Of a DNA stretch of 48,320 bases, positions 9,341 through 16,780 are shown in pieces. The notes under the pieces are model-generated. The model was not told the origin of the DNA, did not search any database, and saw only the letters and a list, made by a program, of their open reading frames with translations. Within the stretch, counting starts at the first letter, position 1, and every line of letters begins with the position of its first letter. Made by a program: the position numbers and the translations under genes. Source of the stretch: a virus; IMG/VR virus record IMGVR_UViG_3300034407_003054, positions 1 to 48,320 of that record; one strand, written 5' to 3'.

Positions 9341-11363
9341 AATACTAACCGAATTATCCTATCGTGTTAAAGATGGGGTGCCTAATTTAAACAACGAACA
9401 ACACTTAATTAAATTGTTTGATGTGTTGAAAGAGTTTAACTGGCCGATAGAAGCACGCGTAGAACTTATACAGAATCTTACTGAATCCGAAGCAGGTGAC
9501 CAAGCAAAGAAACTTGGATTAACACACATGGGATTTGGTAATTATGGTAAAGATGATAAAGTAACTCACACTTCAAAAGATGGTGAATTAGTTCCTGTCG
9601 GTGGAAGTGGAGGCGATGATAGTGAAAAATCTGAAAAAGGTGAAAAAGAATTAAATCAAAAGATAGATTTTAACAATCCACCAGAATCAATTACAAAAGA
9701 TATTCAACCTGATGATGAAACTTTTGAAAACCAAGAAAATATTACACCACATGAATATGACCCACAAGAAATAGAAGTTGGTGGACAAAAAATTAAATTA
9801 CCAGTAAATGAGGAAACATTAAATAAAGTATTTAACCAACCACCACATAAATTTCCTAAAAAATATATTAAAACTTTAGAAAGAATTTTAAATACACAAA
9901 AGATAGATAAAGACAATCCACCAATAACTTCCTTTACAAACTCTTCCGAAGAAAGAGAACAAGTGGGTGCAGGTCAGATATCCGCACAAGCATCAGAATT
10001 ATTAATGATGATGAGTACTACTTTATCAGATGAGGAATCAGATAAATTATATGAGTTATTAGAAAAAACTTCAGATTCTACAAAAGGAAACCAAATACTT
10101 GATAAAAGTTGGATACAGGCCTCAAGGTCTATGAGAGAAGCAGCTATTAAAAATATTAAGGAACAATATGGGCCAGATGCAGTAGTTGAATTTGGTGGTT
10201 GGGATTCTACTGCTGATGTTGAGGATGGTATTGGAATATCATACGATAAAAAAGGATTCTCTACTGATACTTTCTTCAGAGTAAAAGTTGATGGTAAATC
10301 TAAAATACATGAAGTATCAAATAAAAAAAGTTTAGTGGTTCATTTGGCAAATCCAGGTTCAGGTGATATAGAGGATGGAATGGAAAAGGCGGGTGTTGAT
10401 ATAGGAGACCCAAATAGACATGCAGGTAAATATACAGAAAACGCAGCCAATCGTTCACGAAAACGATTAGAAGAAATTAATGATATAGAAGTATATGAAA
10501 AGTTAGATGATATGAATGATGATGAACTTCTTGAAACATTAAATAATCTACCATCTGAAATCAGGTCAAACTTTACAAGTGGTAGTGCACCTAAACTTGA
10601 ATTAAAAAAAGATGCGAGAAATTATTTAAAGATGATGAAGGCATTGAAGAATGTTCCAAAACCATGGGACACCACTAATAAAGAATTTTTAGATGCAGCG
10701 AAAGAAGCAGGAGTCAATCTTGGTTCAAGAGTTCCAGGTTCATCAAAGGCGATAAATAAAATGATGATATATTCTGCATATTTACAATACGCAGATGAAT
10801 TAAGTAATGGTGTAGAAGACGGACCAGGTATGAATTTTATTCAGAATCAAGTAGGTATAATTGGTAAAGAACCATATCCAGAGGGTTCTCAAAGAGATGT
10901 AGAAAATCAACACATTGTTAATTTAAATAAAAAAGAATCAAGACCTGTTTTGATGAAATTAATTAGAGAAAAATTTCCATTAAAATCACTAATGGAAGCA
11001 GAAGAGAGTATGGTACTTGGTGGTAATAGAATGAGTCCTGAGATTTGTGAAAAGATTTTTGGAACTACTGAATGGGATAAGGTTCAAGAAAATATTTCTA
11101 TTAAGAAAAATGATAAGGGTGAATATTATCTAACATATTCTGTAAAAGTTGATGGAAAAGAAAAAGAAATAAGGATTGCTCAAATAAAACCAAGAGGTAA
11201 GGGTAAAGGATATGCAAGTATAACAACCGAAATGTCATTGGCAGAAGAGTTTCAACATACCGTTCATTGTGCGAATAAAACTTCAGATAATCCACCAAAA
11301 AACCCAAGTGATGAAGAAATTAAACTCGCTAAGAAATTAGAAAGAAAGTATGGAGAATGTTAA
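9321..11363 (+). CDS. Unknown 680-residue phage protein
   Basis: The likely start is ATG 9321; the longer frame begins at TTG 9315 and adds two residues. Near residues 55-90 it has AKKLGLTHMGFGNYGKD followed by a K.THTS.DGELVPVG stretch, a linker-like motif that I associate with large proteins of marine T4-like phages. An acidic low-complexity region (about 90-115) follows. The middle contains FGGWDSTADVEDGIGISYDK and a Lys-rich region; the C-terminal 250 residues look globular and end with EEFQHTVHCANK. No catalytic motif or transmembrane segment is convincing. It may be a virion-associated or early host-takeover protein. It ends with a TAATG overlap with the next gene. Confidence 0.55.
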   Translation: MKNELNKILTELSYRVKDGVPNLNNEQHLIKLFDVLKEFNWPIEARVELIQNLTESEAGDQAKKLGLTHMGFGNYGKDDKVTHTSKDGELVPVGGSGGDDSEKSEKGEKELNQKIDFNNPPESITKDIQPDDETFENQENITPHEYDPQEIEVGGQKIKLPVNEETLNKVFNQPPHKFPKKYIKTLERILNTQKIDKDNPPITSFTNSSEEREQVGAGQISAQASELLMMMSTTLSDEESDKLYELLEKTSDSTKGNQILDKSWIQASRSMREAAIKNIKEQYGPDAVVEFGGWDSTADVEDGIGISYDKKGFSTDTFFRVKVDGKSKIHEVSNKKSLVVHLANPGSGDIEDGMEKAGVDIGDPNRHAGKYTENAANRSRKRLEEINDIEVYEKLDDMNDDELLETLNNLPSEIRSNFTSGSAPKLELKKDARNYLKMMKALKNVPKPWDTTNKEFLDAAKEAGVNLGSRVPGSSKAINKMMIYSAYLQYADELSNGVEDGPGMNFIQNQVGIIGKEPYPEGSQRDVENQHIVNLNKKESRPVLMKLIREKFPLKSLMEAEESMVLGGNRMSPEICEKIFGTTEWDKVQENISIKKNDKGEYYLTYSVKVDGKEKEIRIAQIKPRGKGKGYASITTEMSLAEEFQHTVHCANKTSDNPPKNPSDEEIKLAKKLERKYGEC

Positions 11364-11770
11364 TGAGAACTCAATTACTATGTACATTCACTAAACAAGA
11401 CAAACTAAATGAATCTATTGATATCATAGTTTCTTGTAATAAAATTTTATATGATAAGGTTTATGTCTTTACAGATGTAAATGACCCATCACAATTGTTA
11501 TGCACTTACAATGTGGAATTCAATGAAGACTTTCAAGAACCAACTATAGATACTATATCTCTTCATAGAAAGAAACAATCAAATACACTCTACACAATCA
11601 ATGCACTGAATGAAGTTATTCGTTCAAAGAATAATGGAATCTTAGATAAGAAGTTCATGGTTGATTGGGATGAGTTTCAGAACACACTATTATTAACAAA
11701 TGAAAATGGATTAACAAAGATTCCTACAAAGATTCATTCCATTATAGATGTTAATGAATGGTTAAAATAA
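11363..11770 (+). CDS. Conserved small protein of T4-like marine phages
   Basis: A 135-residue protein. The start at 11363 is set by GGAG 7 nt upstream and the TAATG overlap with the previous gene; an in-frame ATG at 11357 would sit only 1 nt after that site. It reads MRTQLLCTFT at the N-terminus and contains ISLHRKKQSNTLYTINALNE (about 72-91) and FMVDWDEFQNTLLLT. I recall similar proteins, including the LHRKKQxNTLYTINALN stretch, in cyanophages, where they are unannotated. It is the last gene before the long non-coding region and gp32. Function unknown; no domain recognised. Confidence 0.65.
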   Translation: MRTQLLCTFTKQDKLNESIDIIVSCNKILYDKVYVFTDVNDPSQLLCTYNVEFNEDFQEPTIDTISLHRKKQSNTLYTINALNEVIRSKNNGILDKKFMVDWDEFQNTLLLTNENGLTKIPTKIHSIIDVNEWLK

Positions 11771-11824
11771 AAAAAATAAAAAAAAAATAAAAAAAAATAC
11801 GGTTTGGGATTTTTCCAATATATA

Positions 11825-11832
11825 TATAAATA
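11825..11832 (+). promoter_or_regulatory. T4-type late promoter box TATAAATA
   Basis: An exact TATAAATA lies in a TA-rich stretch after an A-rich tract (11770-11801). T4 late promoters consist of this octamer at -10, read by the phage sigma gp55 without a -35 element. A transcript would begin near 11840-11845 and would run into the candidate structured RNA and stop at the terminator at 12282-12352. In such AT-rich DNA an octamer can occur by chance, so its position in front of the RNA is the main support. Confidence 0.45.
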
Positions 11833-11844
11833 TACTTAATAACT

Positions 11845-12352
11845 TAAGTATTAGTTTTTTGAAAATTTGAAATCAGAAAGTACAGAGAGTAATTGACTTT
11901 GTATGGGATTGACCGAATAATGGGTAGACTTTAGAAGCCCATAAGGTAATCACAGATGAGTTTGTGGTGAACCTACCGAGGTTAGAATAATTTTGGTAGT
12001 TGAGACATCAATCATTTAATGTACTTGAAGAAAAAACAATAGAAACGATTCTATTGACCTTGTTGTGGGTAAGGGTAAAACTGAAGTCCCACTTTATGAC
12101 TGAATCAATCTAATCTTGGAGAGATAAGGTAATGATACAGAGGTTGTACTCACTTCAATGAGATTAACCATCTTGAGAAGAATCATCGTAACTGATGGGT
12201 ATTAGGTACAAGGTAGAAAAAATCCAAGCTTCAAGTTGTAGGTAATCGTTAATCCTACATCCCCATAGATTTCATAAAATTAAAAAAATGGTCACACGAT
12301 TTTTAGTTTCCACCTTATATACAAACTTAAAAACAAGATGACCATTTTTTTT
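11845..12352 (+). ncRNA. Candidate structured non-coding RNA, about 500 nt
   Basis: No coding frame of any length covers this region, yet it is less AT-biased than the flanking spacers and rich in compact hairpins: 11920-11925/11937-11942; CACA 11951 with TGTG 11963; CTACC 11973 with GGTAG 11995; CAATAGAA 12037 with TTCTATTG 12049 (8 bp around an ACGA tetraloop); GTGGG 12065 with CCCAC 12088; TGTAGG 12237 with CCTACA 12254. The word AGGTAAT occurs three times (near 11944, 12127 and 12240), always beside a helix. A late-type promoter box lies upstream and a long hairpin terminator closes it. I could not fit tmRNA, RNase P or group I intron signatures. Ends are approximate. Confidence 0.6.
12282..12352 (+). 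terminator. Strong Rho-independent terminator
   Basis: Bases 12282-12294 (AAAAAAATGGTCA) pair perfectly with 12339-12351 (TGACCATTTTTTT), and inside the loop TTTTTAGTTT near 12300 pairs with AAACTTAAAAA near 12323 with one bulge, giving a long two-part hairpin. The 3' arm ends in eight T. Because the 5' arm starts with A7, it could also stop transcription from the other side. It separates the RNA region from the gp32 leader. Confidence 0.75.
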
Positions 12353-12406
12353 GCAAAAAAATAAAAATAAAACCGTTTTTTACAAATATATATGATATAT
12401 ATTATT

Positions 12407-12437
12407 GTATCAAGGTTATACTTGAATACCAATTAAC
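12407..12437 (+). promoter_or_regulatory. gp32 leader hairpin/pseudoknot-like element
   Basis: GTATCAAG (12407-12414) pairs with CTTG(A)ATAC (12421-12429) around the loop GTTATA; the loop bases GTTA (12415-12418) can pair with TAAC at 12434-12437, giving an H-type pseudoknot. It lies 31-61 nt before the gp32 start and is followed by an unstructured A/T-rich stretch and AGGAG. T4 gene 32 mRNA has a pseudoknot at about the same distance, which nucleates gp32 binding and autogenous repression. The second stem here is only 4 bp, so the pseudoknot is a proposal. Confidence 0.4.
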
Positions 12438-12467
12438 AATTAAACATAAAATAATAGGAGATAAATA

Positions 12468-13226
12468 ATGGACTTAAATGCTATTCGTAAGAGGTTATCA
12501 CAACTTCAAACAACAAACAACAGAACATCAAGTCTTTGGAAACCACAACCAGGTAAAACTCAAATCAGAATCGTACCTTACAACTTAAATAAGGACAATC
12601 CTTTCATTGAGTTATTTTTCCACTACAATCTCAACAATCGTTCATATCTTTCACCAATATCATTTGGTAGACCTGACCCGATTGAAGAGTTTGCACAGAA
12701 ACTTCGTGGAAGTGGCAACAAAGAAGATTATCAATTGGCTCGTAAATTAGAGGCAAAAATGAGAACTTTTGCACCAGTCGTAGTCAGAGGTGAAGAATCA
12801 CAAGGAGTAAAATTTTGGGGATTCGGTAAAACCGTATACCAAGAACTACTTTCTGTAATTGCAGACCCAGACTATGGTGATATTACAGACCCAGTTAATG
12901 GTCGTGATGTTGTTGTTGAGTTCATTTCAGCAGAGGAGACTGGAGCCAGTTATCCTACTACTAAGATTAGAGTGAAACCTAATCAAACACCAATTTCAGA
13001 TGAACCTGAAATCTTGGAAAAAGTAAAAGACCAACAAGACATTACTGAAATTTATCAAGAGTTATCTTATGATGACTTATCAGGAGTATTAAACGAATGG
13101 TTAAACCCATCCGATGACGATACTGATGGTGAGGAATCAACAACAGATACCGTAACAACTTCTGAATTGGAATCTTCCAAAGTGAAAGATACATCAGAAG
13201 CATTTGATGAATTATTTAATTCATAA
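12468..13226 (+). CDS. 32: Single-stranded DNA-binding protein gp32
   Basis: A 252-residue protein with the layout of T4-type gp32: a basic N-terminal segment for cooperative binding (MDLNAIRKRLSQLQ), an OB-fold core (WKPQPGKTQIRIVPY, then FWGFGKTVYQELLSVIADPD and DPVNGRDVVVEF) and a long acidic tail (about 210-252) ending DTSEAFDELFNS, which in T4 contacts the other replication proteins. It coats single-stranded DNA during replication and recombination. It contains no cysteine, so the structural zinc of T4 gp32 is absent. It has an ideal AGGAG site. A candidate leader pseudoknot upstream suggests autoregulation. UvsX, its recombination partner, follows after 97 nt. Confidence 0.92.
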   Translation: MDLNAIRKRLSQLQTTNNRTSSLWKPQPGKTQIRIVPYNLNKDNPFIELFFHYNLNNRSYLSPISFGRPDPIEEFAQKLRGSGNKEDYQLARKLEAKMRTFAPVVVRGEESQGVKFWGFGKTVYQELLSVIADPDYGDITDPVNGRDVVVEFISAEETGASYPTTKIRVKPNQTPISDEPEILEKVKDQQDITEIYQELSYDDLSGVLNEWLNPSDDDTDGEESTTDTVTTSELESSKVKDTSEAFDELFNS

Positions 13227-13227
13227 A

Positions 13228-13303
13228 CAATAACAATATAGTGTGTGGCAACATACAAGAAAAGTAGAGATGGGTGTTATTGTATTCCCTAACTACACAC
13301 TAT
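13228..13303 (+). promoter_or_regulatory. Intergenic pseudoknot candidate before uvsX
   Basis: ATAGTGTGT (13238-13246) pairs perfectly with ACACACTAT (13295-13303). CAATAAC (13228-13234) pairs with GTTATTG (13276-13282), which lies inside the loop of the first helix, so the two helices cross as in a pseudoknot. The element fills nearly the whole 97-nt gap between gp32 and uvsX and ends 20 nt before the uvsX start. It could be a terminator/attenuator or a translational operator. A weak T run (ATTTTA) follows the last arm. Confidence 0.4.
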
Positions 13304-13323
13304 TTTAACTTAGGAGAAAATGA

Positions 13324-14421
13324 ATGTCAGTAAATGATGTATTGGCCGATACTTTGGCAAGTAGTCTAAACAAAAAGTTTAAAGATAACAAAGTGGCATA
13401 CTTCTTAGATGGAAGTGATACCACACCAACAGATATAAAAGACTTTATATCTACAGGTAGTTCTATGTTAGACTTGGCAATATCAAATAGACCAAATGGT
13501 GGTATTGCAGTTGGACGAATCACAGAAATCAATGGATTAGAATCAAGTGGTAAATCACTACTTGGTGCTCACATTCTTGCAGAAACTCAAAAGAAAGGTG
13601 GAGTTGCAGTTTATATAGATACTGAGACTTCAGTTAGTCAAGAGTTTATGGAAGTGATTGGTTTAGACTTAAATAAAATGTTATACCTACATTTAGAAAC
13701 CGTAGAAGATATCTTTGAGGCAATTGTAGAAATAGTAACAAAAGTTAGAGAATCAGACAAAGATAGGTTAGTAACTATTATGGTTGATTCACTTGCCGCC
13801 GCTACTACGAAAGTAGAGTTGGAAGCAGACTTTGATAAAGATGGTTGGGCAACTGCCAAGGCTATCATTATATCAAAGGCGATGAGAAAAGTTACTCAAA
13901 TGATTGGAAGACAAAAGGTTGCACTTGTGTTTACTAATCAATTAAGACAAAAACTCGGAGTAATGTTCGGAGACCCTTGGACAACAAGTGGTGGAAAAGC
14001 ATTACCATTCCATGCTTCAACAAGAATTAGATTGAAGAACATGGGTCAAATCAAAGACACAGGTAAGAATGTACTTGGTATGAAGTGTAGAGCACAGATT
14101 GTCAAGAACAGACTTGGCCCACCTTTGAGACATGCAGACTATGATATGTACTTTGATAGAGGTATAGATAATTATGGTGCATGGTTAACCGTACTGAAAG
14201 AACACAAGTTAGTCAAAACTGGTGGAGCATGGTATACTTTAGTAGACCAAAATGGTGAAGAACATAAATTCCTATCAAAAGATTGGGAAGATTTAATCAC
14301 CGAAAATGATGAACTAAGAGAGTATGTTTATAAAATCATTTGTGACAAGGTTATATTACAATACAGAGAAAAACTTGGTATTGATGATGTAGAGTTTACA
14401 GATGAGGTTCTCGGTGACTAA
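13324..14421 (+). CDS. uvsX: UvsX recombinase (RecA/Rad51 family)
   Basis: UvsX forms filaments on single-stranded DNA and drives strand exchange and recombination-dependent replication. The 365-residue protein has Walker A GLESSGKS at 71-78, an IDTETS segment after strand 2, a Walker B-like IMVDSLAA, and the TNQLRQKLGVMFGDPWTTSG DNA-binding-loop region, followed by HASTRIRLK. Length and order fit phage UvsX. It has an AGGAG site 6 nt before the ATG. It follows gp32 with a structured spacer, and its end overlaps the RNase H gene by 20 nt. No intein or frameshift. Confidence 0.92.
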   Translation: MSVNDVLADTLASSLNKKFKDNKVAYFLDGSDTTPTDIKDFISTGSSMLDLAISNRPNGGIAVGRITEINGLESSGKSLLGAHILAETQKKGGVAVYIDTETSVSQEFMEVIGLDLNKMLYLHLETVEDIFEAIVEIVTKVRESDKDRLVTIMVDSLAAATTKVELEADFDKDGWATAKAIIISKAMRKVTQMIGRQKVALVFTNQLRQKLGVMFGDPWTTSGGKALPFHASTRIRLKNMGQIKDTGKNVLGMKCRAQIVKNRLGPPLRHADYDMYFDRGIDNYGAWLTVLKEHKLVKTGGAWYTLVDQNGEEHKFLSKDWEDLITENDELREYVYKIICDKVILQYREKLGIDDVEFTDEVLGD

Positions 14422-15466
14422 TAAAAGATATCTTTCAATACTTGATGAGATAAAAAAATCTGGCGGTAAAGTAGATAGTGGTGAACCAAACGACTCGGTT
14501 TTACTTATAGATGGTCTGAACACTTTTATTAGAGTGTTCTCAGCAATACCAACTACTAATGATGATGGGGTTCACATTGGTGGAATAGTTGGTTTTTTAA
14601 GGTCAGTTGCGTTCGCTGTAAATATGGTAAGACCTACCCGAACTATCATTGTATTTGATGGTAAAGGTGGGTCTAACCGCCGTAGAAAAATCTTTCCTGA
14701 ATACAAAATGGGAAGGAAAATGTCTCATCGTTTGAACAGAGCAAACGATTACTTAACTCGTGAAGACGAACAAAAGATGATGATTCATCAATTGAATCGT
14801 GTGGTTGAGTATCTTGAATGTTTACCCTTGACTATAATCAATATGGATAATATTGAGGCAGATGATGTTATTGGTTATTGTAGTAAACATATTTTCAAAA
14901 AGAAAGTTACTATAATGTCTACTGATAAAGACTTTTTACAATTAGTAGATAATAGGATTCAAGTATACTCACCAACTAAAAAACTAATGTACGATGAAGA
15001 ACGAATTAAGAATGAGTTTGGAATTAATCCTAAAAACTTTTTACTATTTAGAGTTTTAGATGGAGACAAATCAGATGGTATACCTGGTATACATGGAGCT
15101 GGACTAAAGACTTTACTTAAAAACTTTCCATGGTTGAGTGAAGATGTGAAGTATACCATCAATGATTTACTGAAGAGTGCATCTACAAAAAGAAAACATG
15201 TAAAATTATGTGAAAAGATTTGTAACTCTGAAGAACAATTACTAATGAATAGAAGATTGATGGACTTGGATGATGGTATTATGGGTGGTAGTAGTAAACT
15301 AAAAGTCCAAGACATTACATCACAACCAATTCAAAGAATAATAAAACACAAGTTTCAGAAAATGTTTTTAGAAGATAAAATGTATACTGCACTACCTAAC
15401 TTGACAAGTTGGTTGGCAACTACATTTAATAGATTGAATCATATGGCGGAGAAAACACATGGGTAG
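14402..15466 (+). CDS. rnh: RNase H-type 5'-3' exonuclease (FEN family)
   Basis: T4-type RNase H removes RNA primers from Okazaki fragments. In this 354-residue protein the acidic metal-binding motifs appear in order: VLLIDGLNTFIR (about 33-44), IIVFDGKGGSNRRRKIFPEYK (about 83-103), NIEADDVIGY (about 150-159), MSTDKDFLQL (about 173-182) and VLDGDKSDGIPGIHGAG (helix-hairpin-helix clamp, about 219-235). The start at 14402 lies inside the end of uvsX without an obvious ribosome site, so it is probably coupled; a later start would still keep the first motif. The C-terminal 100 residues are basic and may contact gp32. Confidence 0.88.
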   Translation: MRFSVTNKRYLSILDEIKKSGGKVDSGEPNDSVLLIDGLNTFIRVFSAIPTTNDDGVHIGGIVGFLRSVAFAVNMVRPTRTIIVFDGKGGSNRRRKIFPEYKMGRKMSHRLNRANDYLTREDEQKMMIHQLNRVVEYLECLPLTIINMDNIEADDVIGYCSKHIFKKKVTIMSTDKDFLQLVDNRIQVYSPTKKLMYDEERIKNEFGINPKNFLLFRVLDGDKSDGIPGIHGAGLKTLLKNFPWLSEDVKYTINDLLKSASTKRKHVKLCEKICNSEEQLLMNRRLMDLDDGIMGGSSKLKVQDITSQPIQRIIKHKFQKMFLEDKMYTALPNLTSWLATTFNRLNHMAEKTHG

Positions 15467-15644
15467 AAAGAGAAAATACCATAGTGAAAAAGAAAGACGA
15501 GATGCTCAAAGAAAATGGCAGATGGAACATTACAAAAGAAATGCAGATGAGATAAGAGCAAAGGCTCGTCAAAAATATCGTGATAAGAAAAGAAAAGAGT
15601 TTTATGACAAGAAAGTACAAGATATGTATGGGAACATTGAGTGA
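15459..15644 (+). CDS. Small, very basic helical protein
   Basis: A 61-residue protein, almost all Lys, Arg, Glu, Gln and Tyr (MGRKRKYHSEKERRDAQRKW at the start, then a KARQKYRDKKRKEFYDKK stretch). It is likely one long basic helix and resembles the DNA-contacting helical part of HNH proteins without the HNH core. It overlaps RNase H by 8 nt and the radical SAM gene by 4 nt (GTGA), so it is embedded in the operon. A nucleic-acid-binding role is inferred from composition only. Confidence 0.5.
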   Translation: MGRKRKYHSEKERRDAQRKWQMEHYKRNADEIRAKARQKYRDKKRKEFYDKKVQDMYGNIE

Positions 15645-16771
15645 GTAAAAGTAAAACATTTTGTCCCTTACCTTTTGTACATTTGTATGCACAACCTTCA
15701 GGTCATGTGAAACCTTGTTGTATTGCAGAAACTATACATACTCACAATTTAAACAAAGAATCCATAGGTGAAGTATTTAATTCTGAAGAGATGAAGAAAC
15801 TTCGTATGGATATGTTAAATGGTGAGAGAAACAAATTATGTGACATTTGTTATCTCGCAGAGGATAGAGGTGAGGTAAGTGCACGACAAGGATTTTTAGA
15901 ACCAGATAACAATGAATTTGAAATACCAAAGACTACTGATGGTGAAGTTCCATTAGAGTTTCAGTATATTGATATTAGGTTTTCAAATCAATGTAATTTT
16001 AAATGTAGAACATGTTGTCATGATTTCTCATCATCTTGGTATGAACCTGAAATGTTATTAGGTGGAATATCACCTGATGTTAATAAGGTTATTAAAGTAG
16101 AAAATAACTTTATGGAAAATCTTAAGAAACATTTGGGTAAACTTAAGAAGATATATTTTGCAGGTGGTGAACCTTTGATTATGCCAGAACACATGGATAT
16201 CCTAAAGTTTGTTACTGATAATGAATTAAAATTACATTTACATTATAATTCTAACATGTCTACTTTAAAATACCAAGAGGAATCATTGTTCAAATATTGG
16301 AACAAGATAAAAGAAAAAGGTACTATCTATATTGCAGTATCTTGTGATGGTTTATATGACTTAGGTGAATATATCAGAGTAGGTTTCAATCATGATAAGT
16401 TCGTAAAGAATATAGAAAAATTAAAAGAAAATGATATTCACTATGGAATTCAATATACCGTATCCACATATAACATACATCACATATTTGAATCAATTGA
16501 ACAATTCCTTGATTTAGGTATTATTGAGAGTACCGATGATATATCATTTCATTATGCATGGGCACCTGATGGAGTATGTATACAGAATTTACATGAAAGA
16601 GATAAGTTCAAAGTTACAAATACCTTTGAAAAAAATATGAATAAAGTTACAGAAAAAACAAAAGTGGAGTTAAATAATATCCTAAAGTTTATGGGAACAG
16701 AAAGTGGAAATCATAAAGAAATAAAAGACTATTATGATAAAATAAATCGTGTGTTTCCGAAATCTAAATGA
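15641..16771 (+). CDS. Radical SAM protein with N-terminal twitch/SPASM-like part
   Basis: A 376-residue radical SAM enzyme. An N-terminal Cys-rich part (FCPLPFVHLYAQPSGHVKPC; Cys8, 26, 27, 67 and 70) may hold an auxiliary cluster, and the radical SAM motif CNFKCRTC has Cys118, 122 and 125, followed by YFAGGEPLIMPEH, the GGEP motif that binds SAM. This arrangement is the twitch-domain radical SAM family that I know from marine T4-like phages; reaction unknown, though SPASM-type members modify peptides. Translation starts at GTG 15641, overlapping the upstream TGA. It is inserted between RNase H and the helicase gene, which are DNA replication genes. Confidence 0.78.
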   Translation: MSKSKTFCPLPFVHLYAQPSGHVKPCCIAETIHTHNLNKESIGEVFNSEEMKKLRMDMLNGERNKLCDICYLAEDRGEVSARQGFLEPDNNEFEIPKTTDGEVPLEFQYIDIRFSNQCNFKCRTCCHDFSSSWYEPEMLLGGISPDVNKVIKVENNFMENLKKHLGKLKKIYFAGGEPLIMPEHMDILKFVTDNELKLHLHYNSNMSTLKYQEESLFKYWNKIKEKGTIYIAVSCDGLYDLGEYIRVGFNHDKFVKNIEKLKENDIHYGIQYTVSTYNIHHIFESIEQFLDLGIIESTDDISFHYAWAPDGVCIQNLHERDKFKVTNTFEKNMNKVTEKTKVELNNILKFMGTESGNHKEIKDYYDKINRVFPKSK

Positions 16772-16780
16772 TAATTATAA

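Noticed and set aside
11845-12352. tmRNA, RNase P RNA or group I intron identity for the RNA region
   Set aside because: No CCA end or tag frame, no P4-type conserved blocks, and no split gene on either side.
14959-15315. 118-residue minus-strand frame inside the RNase H gene
   Set aside because: Antisense shadow of FEN motifs, with no start signal.
15426-15692. Hydrophobic 88-residue minus-strand frame that looks like a membrane protein
   Set aside because: It is the complement of an A-rich, Lys/Arg-rich gene, which always reads as Phe/Leu/Ile on the other strand.
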